Source of the DNA: Arenibacter echinorum
GTDB taxonomy: Bacteria; Bacteroidota; Bacteroidia; Flavobacteriales; Flavobacteriaceae
Length of the DNA stretch: 64,000 nt
Direction: 5' to 3'
Assembly: GCF_003259375.1 (NCBI RefSeq)
Contig: NZ_QLLN01000010.1
Location: forward strand, 1-64,000
The number at the start of each line of letters is the position of its first letter. Position 1 is the first letter of the stretch. Of the stretch, positions 18,580-25,848 are shown in pieces. The notes below the pieces were generated by a model. It was given only the letters and a program-made list of their open reading frames with translations, was not told the origin of the DNA and did no database searches. The translations under genes were made by a program, and so were the position numbers.

Positions 18580-18792
18580 CGAAATGGGATATAGTTAAAA
18601 TACCAAATGATGGCAAAGTATGGGAATGTAACATTCAATCCGGCGCTAGCGTGAATTTAGTGGGTTCGTTATAGTGGCTAAGGAAGGGAGCACAAGATAT
18701 TGTACTTGTTGCACGGGACAATAGATTGGGGGTTGAAGTCTGCCTGAAAAAGGGAAGATATATTTGTTTGGAGGTGAAGATTATTTCTTTAC

Positions 18793-18870
18793 AGCATCCA
18801 AAGTCTAGTATCTAAAATTTAGCGTCTAATATCCAACATCCAACGTCAAGTATCAAACATCCATCGTCCT
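18793..18870. repeat. degenerate short tandem repeat in a long gap
   Basis: Imperfect copies of a word close to 'catctaatat' or 'tctagtatct', with a period of about 10 bases, lie in the 368-base gene-free stretch between lipA and the sigma factor gene (18558-18925). The pattern matches the repeat at 150-210. Apart from the lipA promoter, the remainder of the gap shows nothing that I recognise. Confidence 0.5.
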
Positions 18871-18925
18871 AGTTCTTTTGTTCAATGGATTTTCGTTTCT
18901 GCTAAACCGGATAGAACCATCAGTC

Positions 18926-19492
18926 CTAATTATTATTTTTAATAATTTCTGCAAGTAACCTTTTTGCCCTTAGTAGTTTAACTTTCACATTATTGACGGG
19001 TTCCCCAAGTTTTTCGGCAATTTCAGCATAGGGCAGCTCCTGAAAATATCTCAGATTTATTACTTCTTGATAATGTGGTTTGAGCCTTTTTATATACTCC
19101 AACAAAGCGGCCAAATTTTGTTCGGTAATTAGACTGTCCTCTGGGGAAGGTGCATCATCCAAAACCTTCTTAATGGCTTCGCTGCTACTTTCTTGGTTGC
19201 CCTGTAAAACGTTTCTTTTGCTTTTACGGATGAGGTCGATGTGCAAATTTTTGGAAATTGCTATCAGCCATGTCTTAAATTCATAGTCCTCATTAAAGGT
19301 ATGAATCTTGTCAAAAGCCTTTGAAAATGTCTGGATGGTAATGTCTTCGGCATCGTTCTCATTTCTGGTCCTGATCAATTGAAAACCGTAGACGTCGTTC
19401 CAAAAGCTATTTAATAATGCACTGAAGGCTATTTGATTGCCTAATTTGGCTTTTTCAATAAGATTGGGAAGAGGTTCTTCGGTTTTGTCCAA
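18926..19492 (-). CDS. ECF-type RNA polymerase sigma factor
   Basis: A protein of 188 residues with sigma-70 region 2 (ENDAEDITIQTFSKAFDKIHTF and TWLIAISKNLHIDLIRK, about residues 40-95) and region 4 (INLRYFQELPYAEIAEKLGEPVNNVKVKL as a helix-turn-helix, about residues 143-175). It directs RNA polymerase to a small regulon. The start appears to be TTG at 19490-19492: no ATG exists between it and the preceding gene's stop, 36 bases upstream in the same frame. It is probably coupled to the small membrane protein gene before it. There is no separate anti-sigma gene directly downstream. Confidence 0.9.
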   Translation of the reverse strand: MDKTEEPLPNLIEKAKLGNQIAFSALLNSFWNDVYGFQLIRTRNENDAEDITIQTFSKAFDKIHTFNEDYEFKTWLIAISKNLHIDLIRKSKRNVLQGNQESSSEAIKKVLDDAPSPEDSLITEQNLAALLEYIKRLKPHYQEVINLRYFQELPYAEIAEKLGEPVNNVKVKLLRAKRLLAEIIKNNN

Positions 19493-19528
19493 GATGAGAA
19501 AATGTAAAAGGTGATAATAGGCGGATTT

Positions 19529-19732
19529 CTATTGTGTAACGGAATCCTTTCTGCAGTCCTGCTCTGTTGGGAGTTTTCCGCAGTAGCCACATGCTTCTCC
19601 GTCCTTATTTAAAAACGGACTCTGACTGGCGCATGTTCCTGCAAATTTACCATCCTTTTTAGACCATATTTTTATTGCAATACCTGCAAAAGCAAGTGCT
19701 AGTAGACCTATTGTTAAAAATAATAATTTCAT
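19529..19732 (-). CDS. small membrane protein with Cys-rich tail
   Basis: A protein of 67 residues with one N-terminal membrane helix (about residues 2-21), then a short tail with four Cys (GTCAS, EACGYCG, QDCRK). The CxxC and paired Cys could bind a metal or form disulfides. I recognise it as a type conserved in Flavobacteriaceae but without a known function. It is directly upstream of the ECF sigma gene, in the same frame and separated by a single TAG plus 36 bases. Because of this it could be a membrane partner of that sigma factor; this is inference from position. Confidence 0.75.
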   Translation of the reverse strand: MKLLFLTIGLLALAFAGIAIKIWSKKDGKFAGTCASQSPFLNKDGEACGYCGKLPTEQDCRKDSVTQ

Positions 19733-19811
19733 ATCCCTGCATTATTTAATGCAAAGATATGAAATTTATAACCTTCCCAATAAGGATTGGGATTACTTTA
19801 AGTGCTTAAAT

Positions 19812-20570
19812 TTAATAGGAGATGTTGGCCACTATATTCTCTATGGTAGGCTTTGAATTACCTCCTGTTGGTTCAATGGTGATATATCCAACGGCATTTT
19901 CGCCATAGGGCAAGGCCATTAGTTTTTCACTATTGCCGGCCTCCTGTATTACTCCTAGGTTGAGCATTTGTCCGTTGACCTCTGCCCACATTTGGTAGCA
20001 TTGGTTTTCCGGTAAGTTAGGTAATTTGCTTACATTGATATAAGAAAGCTTTTTTACAGGATTAACATAGGCAACCGCCTTAAGTTCCTTGGCTTTATTA
20101 TTACCTTTAACGGTAAGTCGCTTTGTTCTGGGATTGTTAAGAACAATAAATTGATTTCTAACATCCTCCAACTGTAGACGCATATTCTCTTCCAAGTTCT
20201 GGATCTTGTTGTTGACAATAACATTTTCCTCTTGCAAGCTTTGGTTTTGGTTCCAAAAGAAATAGGATGCTCCAGCAAATAGCAGGGCAGCAAAACTGGC
20301 TGCAATGGCATACCTAAAGAATTTTGTTCGTCCGGAATTTTCTTTTCTGATCCTAGTTTGAATTCTTTCCTTGAGGCCTTCCGGAGTTTTAATGGCATGT
20401 AACTTGGCAAATATTTCAAGGTTTTCCTGAAGCTCAATATAGGTATTCCTTACTTCTGGATACATGGCAATATATCTTTCTACCTGAAATGCTTCCTCTT
20501 GGGAAGTTGTGCCCAATAGATATTTCTCTAGTAGGTCTGTTTCTAAAAATATTCTAATCTTTTCTTTCAT
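19812..20570 (-). CDS. anti-sigma factor, RskA C-terminal type
   Basis: A protein of 252 residues: an N-terminal helical anti-sigma domain (LLEKYLLGTTSQEEAFQVERYI, about residues 13-34), one membrane helix (about 98-116), a short coiled coil with Gln/Asn, and a C-terminal domain with the RskA signature (LPENQCYQMWAEVNGQMLNLG and TIEPTGGNSKPT). It holds the sigma factor encoded 85 bases upstream at the membrane until a signal releases it. The C-terminal domain should be periplasmic. Sigma and anti-sigma genes are in the same operon. Confidence 0.9.
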   Translation of the reverse strand: MKEKIRIFLETDLLEKYLLGTTSQEEAFQVERYIAMYPEVRNTYIELQENLEIFAKLHAIKTPEGLKERIQTRIRKENSGRTKFFRYAIAASFAALLFAGASYFFWNQNQSLQEENVIVNNKIQNLEENMRLQLEDVRNQFIVLNNPRTKRLTVKGNNKAKELKAVAYVNPVKKLSYINVSKLPNLPENQCYQMWAEVNGQMLNLGVIQEAGNSEKLMALPYGENAVGYITIEPTGGNSKPTIENIVANISY

Positions 20571-20655
20571 GGCTTTATTATTTGTAGCACAATTTGGTCG
20601 GCTATGCTTTAACGTCAGCTTAATTGTTGGTTCCTAGTCTAATCAAGGTTGTGCT

Positions 20656-21225
20656 TTAATTCATAAATAAACTTAGTAAGCAGGCAAGAACCATCGTTGA
20701 ACCATATATCTTCTTTAATTCCCTAAGACCAATCTTTAATCTAGATTTAATGGTGCCTAGTGGTATGTCCAATTCTTCGCTTGCCTCCTGTTGGGTCATT
20801 CCTTGAAAAAATAAGGCGTCCAATACAATTTGATATTTTGAATCTATCTTATCCAAATTATCCTGAACGTCCATCAAGTCAGGGATTATACCTTCAGTTC
20901 CTAGTTTATATACGTCCGAAACGTCCATTTGGATTTCCTTATCGGATTTGTTGTTTGCACTTCTTAATTTATCTATGGCCGTATTGCGTGTAATCCTAAA
21001 TAGCCAAGTGAACAATTTGGCTTTTGTGGGGTCGTAGGAATCCGATTTCTTCCAAATTTTGATAAAGCTTTCCTGTACAACATCCTGTGCCAATTCCTCA
21101 TCTCGCACTACCTTGTAGGCTACCCCGTATAAGGTATCCCCGTAGTGTTCATAAAGGAGGGAAATGGCTTTGTCATTTCGCTCTTGAAGAAGCTCAACAA
21201 TATGATTTTCCAGTAATATGCTCAT
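20656..21225 (-). CDS. ECF-type RNA polymerase sigma factor
   Basis: A protein of 189 residues with region 2 (DEELAQDVVQESFIKIWKK and FTWLFRITRNTAIDKLR) and region 4 (FFQGMTQQEASEELDIPLGTIKSRLKIGLREL). It pairs with the RskA-type anti-sigma gene directly downstream. The C-terminus ends in a short hydrophobic stretch (TMVLACLLSLFMN), unusual for a sigma factor and possibly a membrane or partner contact. The start ATG at 21225 is unambiguous. Confidence 0.93.
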   Translation of the reverse strand: MSILLENHIVELLQERNDKAISLLYEHYGDTLYGVAYKVVRDEELAQDVVQESFIKIWKKSDSYDPTKAKLFTWLFRITRNTAIDKLRSANNKSDKEIQMDVSDVYKLGTEGIIPDLMDVQDNLDKIDSKYQIVLDALFFQGMTQQEASEELDIPLGTIKSRLKIGLRELKKIYGSTMVLACLLSLFMN

Positions 21226-21296
21226 ATAAATAGTGTGTTCTCAAAAAAAAGTTGCTTGGCAATCATCCAAATCCTTAATTCTCCTCGTATATACAC

Positions 21297-21336
21297 AAAC
21301 GCTAAATTATAAAATTGATTGTTATACTTAGCGTTT
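21297..21336. other. hairpin upstream of the sigma factor gene
   Basis: A perfect nine-base-pair stem (21297-21305 with 21328-21336) around a 22-base AT-rich loop. On the plus strand it is followed by T-rich sequence. It lies about 70 bases upstream of the sigma factor start and could be an operator for it or part of a plus-strand RNA. The direction and role are not known. Confidence 0.35.
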
Positions 21337-21400
21337 TAATTGGATAAATGGACAGCTGGTAACTGTGCATTTAATTTTTGGTTAGTTTGGTTTGGTATAG

Positions 21401-21423
21401 CCCCTGGCATCTTGTGTCAGGGG
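21401..21423. terminator. hairpin just after murB
   Basis: A CCCCTG/CAGGGG stem abuts the murB stop codon. The T-rich tail is on the plus strand (TTATTTTA), not after the hairpin on the murB strand, so it is a better terminator for a plus-strand RNA than for murB. Confidence 0.4.
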
Positions 21424-22440
21424 TTATTTTATGATATTGACTTCCGGGCTGATCATAATTCCGAACCTTTGCGACACACTGTCTATAATATTTTCTGCCA
21501 GTTCAATGATTTCCGCACCTGAGGCATTACCGTAATTGACCAACACTAGGGCCTGGTTTTTGTGTACTCCGGCATCTCCAAACCGCTTTCCCTTATAGCC
21601 ACATTGCTCTATCAACCAACCTGCAGGAATCTTGAATTCATTTTCGGAAACCTTATAAAAGGGCGCAGTCGGGTTCAACTTGGTGAAGTTATCAAATTGC
21701 TGCTTATCTACTACCGGGTTTTTAAAGAAACTTCCACTATTGCCCAATTCCTTCGGGTCTGGCAACTTGCTTTTTCTAATGGAAATTACCGCATTGGACA
21801 CTTCCTTAATGCTGGGATTGCCAATGCCGTTATTCTGCAATTCGGAAATAATGGCCCCATAGTCTACATTGAGTTTGTGATTTCTTTTGGTCAATTTAAA
21901 ACTTACCGAAGTGATGATATATTTTCCAAGCCCTTCATTTTTGAAATAGGAATCTCGATAGCCAAACTGGCACTCTTCTTTTGTAAAGGTTTTTAGTTCC
22001 CGGGTGGCAATTTCCATGGCATCACAACTTAGAAAGGTGTCCTTAAGTTCAACACCATAGGCGCCTATGTTCTGAATTGGAGCGGTACCCGTATTTCCTG
22101 GAATTAGGGATAGGTTCTCCAATCCTCCATAATCGCGGTCCAAGGTCCATAATACCATATTGTGCCAATTCTCACCGGCACTGACCTTTATTATAGCTAC
22201 ATCCTTATTTTCCGAAACTACCTCAATTCCCTTAAGGTTGATATGCAGTACCAGATTTTCCAAATCTTTTGTAATGAGCATATTGCTACCGCCCCCAAGA
22301 ATAAATAAAGTTGGATATCCCTGAAGTGACAGTGCTTTTTTTAGGTCAGCGATCGAATTTATTTCGCAAAAGAATTTGGCCTTGGCATCAATTCCAAAAG
22401 TATTGTACTTTTTAAGGGATATGTCTTCTTGTATATCCAT
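21424..22440 (-). CDS. murB: UDP-N-acetylmuramate dehydrogenase
   Basis: A protein of 338 residues that reduces UDP-GlcNAc-enolpyruvate to UDP-MurNAc with FAD and NADPH, a cytosolic step of peptidoglycan synthesis. Seen in sequence: NTFGIDAKAKFF at the N-terminus, the FAD-binding LGGGSNMLI, IPGNTGTAPIQNIGAYG and a catalytic Ser region GNSGSFFKNP, then GWLIEQCGYKG and EVNII at the end. This is the long (E. coli-like) type. Its ATG overlaps the stop codon of the upstream aminotransferase by one base (TAATG), so they are translated as a unit. Confidence 0.96.
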   Translation of the reverse strand: MDIQEDISLKKYNTFGIDAKAKFFCEINSIADLKKALSLQGYPTLFILGGGSNMLITKDLENLVLHINLKGIEVVSENKDVAIIKVSAGENWHNMVLWTLDRDYGGLENLSLIPGNTGTAPIQNIGAYGVELKDTFLSCDAMEIATRELKTFTKEECQFGYRDSYFKNEGLGKYIITSVSFKLTKRNHKLNVDYGAIISELQNNGIGNPSIKEVSNAVISIRKSKLPDPKELGNSGSFFKNPVVDKQQFDNFTKLNPTAPFYKVSENEFKIPAGWLIEQCGYKGKRFGDAGVHKNQALVLVNYGNASGAEIIELAENIIDSVSQRFGIMISPEVNIIK

Positions 22441-23630
22441 TAATGTGCATATACCTTTAAGGCCTCCTTTAAAATATGAACCGCTCTTTTTAGTTCTTCC
22501 TTTTTCAATACATAGGCAATTCTGATCTGATTTGTTCCTAAACCGTCAGTTGCGTAGAATCCTGCTGCAGGTGCCACCATTACGGTCTCGCCGTTTAAAT
22601 TGAAATCCTCCAGTAACCACTGGGCAAAGGTGTCAGCGTTGTCAATAGGCAGTTGTGCTATACAATAAAATGCGCCCTGTGGCTGGCCTACGACAACACC
22701 TTCAAGTTTGTTTAATTCTGATATAAGTATATTTCTGCGCCCCTCGTATTCCTTTTTTACATCATCAAAGTAAGACTGCGGGGTTTCCAAGGCAGCTTCA
22801 CTTGCAATCTGCGCATAGGTGGGTGGGGAAAGTCGGGCCTGGGCAAATTTTAGGGCGGTCTGCATCACTTCCTTGTTTTTAGAAACCAAATACCCAATTC
22901 GTGCCCCGCACATGCTGTATCTTTTGGAAACGGAGTCTATTATAATGGCATGTTCTTCCAAGCCTTTTTCCTGAAGAATGGAATAATGCTCCCTGCCGTC
23001 ATAGATAAATTCGCGGTATACCTCATCGGCCACTAGGAAAAGGTTGTGTTTTTTTACAATAGTGGCAAGTTTTTTAATTTCTTCCCTTGTATATAAATAG
23101 CCTGTTGGGTTCCCTGGATTGCAAATAAGGATGGCCTTTGTCCTGGGTGTTATTAATTTTTCAAATTCATCAATAGGCGGCAGTGCAAAATTATTTTCAA
23201 TACTGGAAACAACAGGTACTACCTTTATTCCGCTGGCGTTGGCAAATCCGTTGTAATTGGCATAAAAGGGCTCTGGGATAATAATTTCGTCGTCATTATC
23301 CGCTATACTTCCCAATGCAAAGGACAATGCTTCCGAACCACCCGTAGTAACTATAATATTGTCTGCATCAACATGAATATCATTCTTTGCATAATATCCT
23401 GCAATCTTTTCCCTGTAAGATTCGGAACCTTCTGTTCTGCTGTAGGCCAATACCTCCAAAGTATTGTTCCTAACGGCATCCAAGGCAACTTTAGGGGTTT
23501 TTATGTCGGGCTGGCCAATATTTAGGTGGATGATCTTGATTCCCCTTTTTATGGCAGCTTCAGCAAAAGGTACTAGTTTTCTTATTGGAGATTCCGGCAT
23601 TGTTTTGCCTCTCCGTGAAATTGATGGCAT
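22440..23630 (-). CDS. PLP-dependent aminotransferase class I/II
   Basis: About 396 residues from the ATG at 23630; the longer frame starts at a TTG and is less likely. It is an aspartate/tyrosine-type aminotransferase: NIGQPDIKTP near the start, VTTGGSEALSFAL, NPGNPTGYLYTREE, the lysine-containing DSVSKRYSMCGARIGYL (the Schiff-base Lys in SKRYS), and a C-terminal RIAYVL. The amino acid substrate cannot be fixed from sequence. It is translationally coupled with murB by a TAATG overlap. Confidence 0.9.
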   Translation of the reverse strand: MPSISRRGKTMPESPIRKLVPFAEAAIKRGIKIIHLNIGQPDIKTPKVALDAVRNNTLEVLAYSRTEGSESYREKIAGYYAKNDIHVDADNIIVTTGGSEALSFALGSIADNDDEIIIPEPFYANYNGFANASGIKVVPVVSSIENNFALPPIDEFEKLITPRTKAILICNPGNPTGYLYTREEIKKLATIVKKHNLFLVADEVYREFIYDGREHYSILQEKGLEEHAIIIDSVSKRYSMCGARIGYLVSKNKEVMQTALKFAQARLSPPTYAQIASEAALETPQSYFDDVKKEYEGRRNILISELNKLEGVVVGQPQGAFYCIAQLPIDNADTFAQWLLEDFNLNGETVMVAPAAGFYATDGLGTNQIRIAYVLKKEELKRAVHILKEALKVYAH

Positions 23631-23782
23631 ATGGATATTAATTTTAAGCAAAAATGAGAAATCAATACGGACAAAACAATAAAACGGCCTTATTTGATTC
23701 CATATTAATGTGTTAAATGATTCTGATGTCAGGGGTTTTGTGCGTAAATTAGAGGGTTAGGTTACTTAAAAATGGAAATAAG

Positions 23783-25117
23783 ATGGCTTTCTTAAGACAT
23801 ATGGTTTTCCTTATTTGGTGCTGTCCCGTTTTGTTGTTATCTCAAAATTTCGAATTGCCGGCTGGAGAAAAGTTTCAAAAGGTGAAGTTTGAATTGGTAA
23901 ACAATCTCATTATAATTCCAATAGAGGTAAACGGGGCGGAACTTTCATTTATTTTGGATTCAGGGGTAAATAAGCCCATTCTTTTTAATTTATCGGATAA
24001 GGATTCCATTCAAATAAACAATGTTTCGGAAATTGTGATTAAAGGCCTTGGTGAAGGCGAGCCAATTGATGCCCTGAGTTCCGATTCCAATATTTTTAAA
24101 ATTGGAAAAGCGGTCAATAATGATCAATTGCTTTATGTGGTCATGGACAAGGAGCTGAACCTTTCCCCTAGGCTTGGTTTACCGGTCCATGGAATCATTG
24201 GTTATGACCTCTTTAGGGATTTTGTTGTTGAGGTAAATTATTCATCAAAATATTTAAAGCTTCATGACCCTGATCTGTACAGGTCCAAAAAAAACTCCAA
24301 GATCCGCACAATACCATTGCGTATTGTTCAGAACAAGGCTTATGTTCTAGGCCATGTGTTTATCAATGATAAGCGCAATATTCCTGTGGAATTATTAATA
24401 GATTCGGGTAGTTCCGATGCTGTATGGCTATTTGAAGATCTGGATAAAGGATTGGGGGTGCCCAAGAACAATTATGTGGATTTTCTTGGTCAGGGACTTA
24501 GTGGAAGCATTTATGGGAAAAGGACCAAAATAGACGGAATCAATTTGGGTGGTTTTCAATTAAGGGATGCCAAAACTGCATTTCCCGATTTACAGTATTT
24601 TAATTCCATCACCTCTTTTGGGAACAGAAACGGCAGTTTGGGCGGTGAGGTCCTAAAAAGATTTACCCTGGTATTCAACTATGGTAATCGTACCCTGAGT
24701 TTGCGTAAAAATGCACTTTTTAATCACCCATTTGATTTTAATTTGAGCGGGATAGATATACAGCATAACGGGATGCGTTATATTTCCGAAAGTATAGCCG
24801 ATGCAAACGGGGTGGTGTTAATGGATAGCGGTAAATCGTTCGGGGACGTGCAAATACTCTTCGAGAACATGACAAGGTTAAGTATGGTCCCGGAAATTAT
24901 CGTGTCCGGTATACGTGCGGGAAGCCCCGGGCATAAAGCGGGTTTGCAGGAAGGGGATGTTATTTTGGCAGTAAACGGGAAAAAGGTACACCATTACAAG
25001 CTTCAGCAAATCCTGCACATGCTCAATGAAAAAGATGGAAAAAGAGTGAAGGTGCTAATAGAACGTTATCAAAAGGATATACTTATTACCTATGTCCTCA
25101 AGGATGTATTCAAATAG
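23783..25117 (+). CDS. retropepsin-like aspartyl protease with PDZ domain
   Basis: A protein of 444 residues with a signal peptide (ending about LLLSQNF). Two aspartyl protease modules each carry a DSG motif: FILDSGVNK (about residue 58) and LLIDSGSSD (about residue 211), as expected for a clan AA enzyme that folds from two halves. A C-terminal PDZ domain follows (VSGIRAGSPGHKAGLQEGDVIL, about residues 375-395). It should act in the periplasm or at the surface on protein substrates. It is a common Bacteroidota family without a settled role. It is followed by a probable terminator and then by the convergent DUF1573 gene. Confidence 0.9.
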   Translation: MAFLRHMVFLIWCCPVLLLSQNFELPAGEKFQKVKFELVNNLIIIPIEVNGAELSFILDSGVNKPILFNLSDKDSIQINNVSEIVIKGLGEGEPIDALSSDSNIFKIGKAVNNDQLLYVVMDKELNLSPRLGLPVHGIIGYDLFRDFVVEVNYSSKYLKLHDPDLYRSKKNSKIRTIPLRIVQNKAYVLGHVFINDKRNIPVELLIDSGSSDAVWLFEDLDKGLGVPKNNYVDFLGQGLSGSIYGKRTKIDGINLGGFQLRDAKTAFPDLQYFNSITSFGNRNGSLGGEVLKRFTLVFNYGNRTLSLRKNALFNHPFDFNLSGIDIQHNGMRYISESIADANGVVLMDSGKSFGDVQILFENMTRLSMVPEIIVSGIRAGSPGHKAGLQEGDVILAVNGKKVHHYKLQQILHMLNEKDGKRVKVLIERYQKDILITYVLKDVFK

Positions 25118-25125
25118 ATGATGTT

Positions 25126-25153
25126 AAAGGCCAAGGCAGGCCCTGGTCTTTTT
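25126..25153 (+). terminator. probable terminator after the aspartyl protease
   Basis: A stem of about six to eight base pairs (AGGCCA with TGGTCT and outer A-T pairs, one G-T pair) is followed by TTTTT. It begins nine bases after the stop codon. Confidence 0.6.
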
Positions 25154-25197
25154 AAGCAATCTATCCCAGGGTTCAGCTATATAAACCGGAAACTCCA

Positions 25198-25244
25198 GCA
25201 AAAAAAAAGCTTGTTAAGTACTGAATTCAGTACTTAACAAGCTT
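25198..25244 (-). terminator. perfect palindrome terminator of the DUF1573 gene
   Basis: Positions 25207-25244 are a perfect 38-base palindrome (19 + 19, no loop base) centred on CTGAA/TTCAG. On the minus strand it is followed by a run of T (A at 25200-25208). It lies 19 bases after the stop codon of the DUF1573 gene. Such a long perfect dyad is unusual among terminators, although its position and T-run fit that role. Confidence 0.88.
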
Positions 25245-25263
25245 GTGTATTTATGAGTGGTAT

Positions 25264-25650
25264 TTATTTGCCTTCAGCTGGCAATACCTTTCCTTTAATT
25301 TTCAACACCTTCGTTGGCGTATCGGCGTTGGAAATTACGGTTATCGCTTTTGCGATAGGTCCAACTCTGTTAGTGTCATATTTTACTTGAATTTCGCCAG
25401 TTTTACCTGGCAAAATAGGTGCATCCGGTTTTTTAGGGATTGTACATCCACAGCTAGAGCTTACTTTGCTGATAACAAGTGGTGCATTCCCGGTATTGGT
25501 AAATTCAAATACTCTTACGCCATCGCTACCTTTAGCGATTTCACCATAATCAACGGTTTCCGTTTTGAAGTTAATTTTCGCTGCATTTTCTTGAGCGGTT
25601 AGGCCAAAACCTAAGAGACCAACAAATAGAATTAGTACTATTTTTTTCAT
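25264..25650 (-). CDS. DUF1573 domain secreted protein
   Basis: A protein of 128 residues with a signal peptide (KKIVLILFVGLLGFGLTAQ) and one DUF1573 Ig-like domain: DYGEIAKGSDGVRVFEFTNTG, then SKVSSSCGCTIP with the conserved CGC pair, and a TKVLKIKG end. The domain is a small beta sandwich common in Bacteroidota envelopes; its biochemical role is not known. The gene has a near-consensus promoter and a perfect palindromic terminator, so it is a tight monocistronic unit and probably well expressed. Confidence 0.92.
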   Translation of the reverse strand: MKKIVLILFVGLLGFGLTAQENAAKINFKTETVDYGEIAKGSDGVRVFEFTNTGNAPLVISKVSSSCGCTIPKKPDAPILPGKTGEIQVKYDTNRVGPIAKAITVISNADTPTKVLKIKGKVLPAEGK

Positions 25651-25673
25651 TATTTTTAGTTTTTGGTGAATTT

Positions 25674-25703
25674 CAAAAGTAAATGTTTTTAATGAACCTC
25701 CAA
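25674..25703 (-). promoter_or_regulatory. Bacteroidota-type promoter for the DUF1573 gene
   Basis: On the minus strand the -33 TTTTG (TTG at 25703-25701) and the -7 TACTTTTG (25681-25674) are separated by 19 bases, the consensus spacing TTG-N19-TAnnTTTG. The start of transcription would lie about 20 bases before the ATG at 25650. Confidence 0.75.
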
Positions 25704-25710
25704 AATTCTT

Positions 25711-25739
25711 TTGTTATGTAATAACGTTAGTTATTTTTG
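25711..25739 (+). promoter_or_regulatory. Bacteroidota-type promoter toward valS
   Basis: TTTTG (TTG at 25711-25713) and TATTTTTG (25732-25739) are separated by 18 bases. It reads toward valS with a leader of about 100 bases. The spacer begins with a small dyad GTTAT-GTA-ATAAC (25713-25725). The promoter is back to back with that of the DUF1573 gene, only seven bases separating the two TTG boxes. Confidence 0.65.
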
Positions 25740-25848
25740 TTTCGTATTTCTAAATGGACAAAAACCTTAGAATTACTTCAAGTTTAACCTTAATATTGCA
25801 CTCATTTAGTAATCGCCCGTATAGGGTAAGCAAAAACTGTTCCAAATA

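Noticed and set aside
21340-21522. Plus-strand reading frame of 60 residues next to murB
   Set aside because: It runs into the murB coding sequence and has no family resemblance; the hairpin near 21401 is inside it.
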